From JAKAGZ01 sp964412105 (GTDB lineage: Bacteria > Bacteroidota > Ignavibacteria > Ignavibacteriales > Ignavibacteriaceae): DNA of 8,043 nt. The notes under the pieces were generated by a model. It worked only from the letters and a program-made list of their open reading frames with translations. It searched no databases and had not been told where the DNA came from. This document shows positions 5,409 through 8,043 of the stretch, piece after piece; position 1 is the first letter of the stretch; the number at the start of each line of letters is the position of its first letter. The DNA lies in NCBI GenBank assembly GCA_964412105.1, contig CAYPNM010000086.1, positions 1 to 8,043 of the forward strand, read 5' to 3'. The translations under genes were made by a program, and so were the position numbers.

Positions 5409-7831
5409 TATAATCCTTTTCTCTTAGCCATAAAATTTGTAGCCAGCGTAGCAAACGATACCACGGAAATCGAACTCAGAGGCATCAGTATAGCTGCAAC
5501 TATAGGTGAAAGCATCCCTTCAATTGCAAAAGTCAAACCGACTATATTGTATAAGAATGAAATAATAAAGCTTATATAAATTATTTTGACGCTTATTTTA
5601 GAAAAATTAAGGAATGATGAAATCTTATCGAAAGATGCGGCGTCTAGAATAGCATCGCAGGCAGGCGAAAAATAACTTATGTTCTCGGTTACTGCTATTC
5701 CCACATCGCTTTGCGCAAGAGCTCCTGCATCATTCAATCCGTCTCCGAGCATTGCAACCTTTTTGTCAGCACTTTTAATTCTTTTAATAAAATTAAGCTT
5801 ATCGGAAGGTTGCTGTCTGAAATATAACATTGAATCACCGCCAAAATATTTCTCCAGGTTTTCCCTTTCATTATCATTATCACCTGAAAGAACTGCTAAT
5901 TCATATCTATCTTTTAATTTATTTGTAACTTCTTCAAATCCCTCTCTGTATAAATTAGATATATCAAAATAGCCGATTATGCTCGAATTTATTGAAAGAT
6001 ATACCCGGGAACTAAATTCATCGGGAACATAATTATGCAAATCAGCTGTTTCTGAAAAATCCTCGATAACAAAATTTAAGGAGCCCATTTTTATAAGGTT
6101 GCCGAGAACAAATCCTGAAATTCCACGGCCCGCGTGTTCCTCAAATTCTTCCACTTCATAAAATTTTCGGGATTTCAGAAAGTCATATATCGAAATGCTT
6201 AAAGGATGTGCGGAATTCCTGACAAGTGATTTTACAATTTCGTGCTGAAAGGGATTCAGCTCCGGTCCAATAAATTTTACATTTGCTTTTCCTGTTTCAG
6301 TAATCGTCCCGGTCTTATCGAAAACTATAGTCTTAATTTTCGAAAGGTGTTCAACCACAGATATGTTCTTGAGGTAAAACCTATTCCTGCCAAAAATTCT
6401 TATAGAATTGCCGAGCGTAAATGGAATTGATAATGCTAGTGCGCAGGGGCAGGCAACGATTAGAACAGCGGTCAAAACATTTAGTGCGGTTGCAGTATTG
6501 TATTGCATCCAATATAGAGTTGAAATTGCAGCGATTAAAAGAACCGCAAGAGTGAAATATTTTCCAACTTTATTGGTGAAGTTTTCAAACCCGCTGTAAG
6601 ATTTTTTGTTGAAATTATCATTATTCCATAGCTGGGTGAGATAACTCTGCGAGACTTCCTTTACCACTTCAAGTTCAATTAACCCGCTCAACTGCCGGCC
6701 CCCTGCATAAATTAATTCTCCCAATACTTTTTGAACTGGCTTCGATTCTCCTGTAACAAAACTGTAATCAATACTTCCATTCCCTGCAAACAATATGGAA
6801 TCAGCAGGTATTATTTCGTTCTTTCTTATTATAATTCTGTCGCCGACTTTTAATTTTGAAACAGGAACTGATGTTTCCTCTTTACCTTTTCTAACGTGGA
6901 CTGCAAGAGGGAAATACGATTTATAACTCCTTTCAAAATTCAAATATGAATAAGTTTTTTCCTGGAAAACCTTCCCTATTAAAAGGAAAAATACTAGGCC
7001 GGTCATTGAATCAAAATACCCGGCTCCGCTGTGCGATAATATTTCAAAAGCGCTTCTGACGAAAAGTATTGTAATGCCAAGTGCAAGTGGAAAATCAATA
7101 TTTACAATTTTGCTTCGTAGGCCTTTATACGCGGAAACGAAATAATCTGAAGCCGAATAAAAAAATACAGGCAGTGCAAGAATTAAATTAAGATATCCAA
7201 ATAAAGTTCTATAAAAAATGTCGTGAACATCAATTGATAAATATTCGGGAAAACTCAGCAGCATTATATTGCCGAAGCAAAATCCCGCTATCCCGATTTT
7301 GTAATAAAGCTTTTTATTGAGTTTTGCTTTTTTCTTTTCAATGCTGTCCAGTTGTATAACCGGCTCATATCCGGTAGAGGCAAGCAACTCAACCAATTCA
7401 CGAAGAGATATTTTTTTGTGAAAAAACTTTACTTCAATTTGCTTTTTAAGGAAGTCAACCTTTGAACTGTTTACGCCAGGATTGAGCTTATACAGATTTT
7501 CAAGAAGCCAGATACAGGAACTGCAGTGCATCTGCGGAATGTAGAAAGTAACTATCATCAATTCATCATTCTTGAAGTCAGCCAGCTTCTCAATAACCTC
7601 CGGGTCTTCCAGGAAATCAAACCGTTTCGATTGGACTCCTTTCAAAGACACACCGGGCATATCCATAATAGTGTAATAATTACTCAGGTTGTTTTCATTA
7701 AGCAATTCATACACGGTTTTGCAGCCGGCACAGCAAAAGTATTTATCTCCGGCGTGATAGCTGTTATCGGGGCAGACCTCACCGCAGTGGAAACACTTTA
7801 AATTTTTAATATCCGGTTTTGAAATTGACAT
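5408..7831 (-). CDS. ccoI: CcoI/FixI copper-transporting P1B-type ATPase
   Basis: 807 residues, full length for FixI/CcoI. Order of domains: an N-terminal cysteine-rich metal-binding segment (CFHCGEVC at 13-20, YFCCAGCKTVYELL at 31-44); a heavy-metal-associated domain with MHCSSC (Cys103, Cys106); helices at about 176-290; an actuator domain with TGES (360-363); the membrane metal site CPC (461-463); the phosphorylation loop DKTGT (505-509); His542-Pro543 of the nucleotide-binding domain; the hinge GDGLND (696-701); and last helices with Tyr761-Asn762 and MPLSS (783-787). CPC with YN and MxxSS is the Cu(I) export signature. Members in cbb3 operons export copper slowly for insertion into CcoN and are not needed for copper tolerance. 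It is the first gene of the operon. The ATG at 7831 has no clear Shine-Dalgarno sequence, and an inverted repeat lies just upstream. Confidence 0.97.
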   Translation of the reverse strand: MSISKPDIKNLKCFHCGEVCPDNSYHAGDKYFCCAGCKTVYELLNENNLSNYYTIMDMPGVSLKGVQSKRFDFLEDPEVIEKLADFKNDELMIVTFYIPQMHCSSCIWLLENLYKLNPGVNSSKVDFLKKQIEVKFFHKKISLRELVELLASTGYEPVIQLDSIEKKKAKLNKKLYYKIGIAGFCFGNIMLLSFPEYLSIDVHDIFYRTLFGYLNLILALPVFFYSASDYFVSAYKGLRSKIVNIDFPLALGITILFVRSAFEILSHSGAGYFDSMTGLVFFLLIGKVFQEKTYSYLNFERSYKSYFPLAVHVRKGKEETSVPVSKLKVGDRIIIRKNEIIPADSILFAGNGSIDYSFVTGESKPVQKVLGELIYAGGRQLSGLIELEVVKEVSQSYLTQLWNNDNFNKKSYSGFENFTNKVGKYFTLAVLLIAAISTLYWMQYNTATALNVLTAVLIVACPCALALSIPFTLGNSIRIFGRNRFYLKNISVVEHLSKIKTIVFDKTGTITETGKANVKFIGPELNPFQHEIVKSLVRNSAHPLSISIYDFLKSRKFYEVEEFEEHAGRGISGFVLGNLIKMGSLNFVIEDFSETADLHNYVPDEFSSRVYLSINSSIIGYFDISNLYREGFEEVTNKLKDRYELAVLSGDNDNERENLEKYFGGDSMLYFRQQPSDKLNFIKRIKSADKKVAMLGDGLNDAGALAQSDVGIAVTENISYFSPACDAILDAASFDKISSFLNFSKISVKIIYISFIISFLYNIVGLTFAIEGMLSPIVAAILMPLSSISVVSFATLATNFMAKRKGL

Positions 7832-7840
7832 TATTAATTT

Positions 7841-7917
7841 TTTAATCCGGCACTTAGGTTAAAAATTTTTGAAATGTTTCCCGCGCTTAACACATAATAT
7901 GCCAGTGCCGTATTAAA
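7841..7917 (-). promoter_or_regulatory. Long hyphenated inverted repeat in the ccoI leader
   Basis: Plus-strand arm TTTAATCCGGCACT (7841-7854) and arm AGTGCCGTATTAAA (7904-7917) are reverse complements at 13 of 14 positions, separated by 49 nt. In the transcript the 3' arm would end 9 nt before the ccoI ATG, so pairing would hide the ribosome-landing region and its only weak GGA-containing sequence. A nested 5-bp repeat (GTTAA at 7858-7862, TTAAC at 7887-7891) lies in the loop. It may be a structured leader controlling translation of the first gene; whether it binds a ligand cannot be told from the sequence. Confidence 0.5.
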
Positions 7918-7943
7918 CTAAAGATGGATTTTTGAGAATTACG

Positions 7944-7967
7944 ATCCAAATTTAATCAATTTAGGAT
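7944..7967. repeat. Imperfect inverted repeat overlapping the candidate -7 element
   Basis: ATCCAAATT (7944-7952) and AATTTAGGAT (7958-7967) are complementary except for one extra base in the right arm, around a 5-nt spacer. It straddles the candidate -7 element, so it could be an operator for a dimeric regulator. AT-richness makes this weak. Confidence 0.25.
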
Positions 7968-7980
7968 ATTATTCCCTCAA
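7947..7980 (-). promoter_or_regulatory. Candidate Bacteroidota-type promoter for the cco operon
   Basis: On the minus strand TAAATTTG (7954 to 7947) matches the Bacteroidota -7 consensus TAnnTTTG, and a TTG (7980 to 7978) lies 23 nt upstream, at the wide end of the spacing known for the -33 element. Transcription would begin near 7940 and give a leader of about 110 nt that contains the inverted repeat before ccoI. Both elements are short and the DNA is AT-rich, so chance is possible. Confidence 0.35.
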
Positions 7981-8043
7981 TGCAGATAAATAATTGTTTT
8001 TACTTCTCAGATATGGGAATGATTAGCTTTTGCTTTAAAAGCA

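Larger units (their letters stand above)
7832..8043. other. Non-coding region upstream of the cbb3 operon
   Basis: 212 nt without a gene I can support. It holds a candidate Bacteroidota-type promoter for the operon, a hyphenated inverted repeat in the ccoI leader, and AT-rich filler. At the right edge (8031-8043) is a short palindrome with arms TGCTTT and AAAGCA around one base; it may be part of a larger hairpin or terminator of an upstream gene but is cut by the window. No tRNA or other RNA gene is visible. Confidence 0.6.

Noticed and set aside
5679..5972. Plus-strand open frames opposite ccoI, here and at 6242-6430, 6408-6599 and 7526-7801
   Set aside because: Each is antisense to conserved ATPase domains and has no recognisable domain or ribosome-binding site.
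7947..7960. FNR/Anr-type box (TTGAT half-site on the minus strand near the candidate promoter)
   Set aside because: Only the first half-site is present; the second half reads TTTGG where ATCAA is expected, so it is not an FNR site.
7980..8043. Possible divergent gene start on the plus strand (ATG at 7980, frame open to the window edge)
   Set aside because: Only 21 codons are visible, the nearest AGGA is too far upstream, and the peptide MQINNCFYFSDMG is unrecognised. Not supportable without more sequence.
8007..8043. Possible tail of an upstream minus-strand gene ending in TGA at 8007
   Set aside because: Twelve codons with no recognisable motif; any frame has a fair chance of being open over this length.
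1..8043. Defence, CRISPR, prophage, insertion sequence or other undescribed system
   Set aside because: No direct repeat array, transposase, integrase or unassigned gene is present; every sizeable frame belongs to the cbb3 oxidase operon.

Overview
This window is almost entirely one minus-strand operon for a cbb3-type (C-family) heme-copper cytochrome oxidase and its assembly factors. Reading in the direction of transcription (right to left) the order is: an untranslated leader of about 210 nt; ccoI (copper-transporting P1B-type ATPase, 7831-5408); ccoS (small membrane assembly protein, 5408-5238, identified here by translating the gap); ccoNO (catalytic subunit fused to the mono-heme CcoO subunit, 5210-3081); a CcoQ-CcoP fusion carrying one heme c motif (3071-2010); ccoG (4Fe-4S membrane protein, 1962-508); ccoH (518-78); and the first 25 codons of a TauE/SafE (UreH-like) family membrane protein that runs off the left edge (77-1). 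Every junction is tight: genes overlap, abut, or lie 9-47 nt apart. The window therefore looks like one transcription unit with translational coupling.

The organism is most likely a member of the Bacteroidota/Ignavibacteriota/Chlorobiota group. The DNA is AT-rich. CcoN and CcoO are fused, CcoP has a single CXXCH motif, and the CcoP membrane-proximal segment (EDEILMEDDFDGIRELDN) resembles the form I know from Bacteroidota. The gene order I-S-NO-QP-G-H-SafE is also the one known from that group, and a TAnnTTTG element upstream of ccoI fits a Bacteroidota-type promoter. This assignment is from memory of family features and was not tested by a search.

The genes form a coherent pathway. CcoI moves copper across the cytoplasmic membrane for the CuB site, CcoG is a membrane cupric reductase/iron-sulfur protein, CcoS and CcoH support cofactor insertion and subunit assembly, and the TauE/SafE protein has a His/Cys motif that suggests metal handling. 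CcoNO and CcoQP form the oxidase itself, a high-affinity terminal oxidase that reduces O2 to water and pumps protons under low oxygen.

I see no unknown defence, mobile or RNA-guided system here. The most interesting signals are non-coding or architectural: (i) a perfect 26-bp palindrome filling much of the ccoP-ccoG gap without a U-tract; (ii) a 14-bp inverted repeat (13/14 matching) spanning 77 nt of the ccoI leader, with its 3' arm ending 9 nt before the start codon; (iii) packaging of the four classical oxidase subunits into two polypeptides, one of which carries an internal signal-peptide-like segment at the CcoQ/CcoP fusion point.
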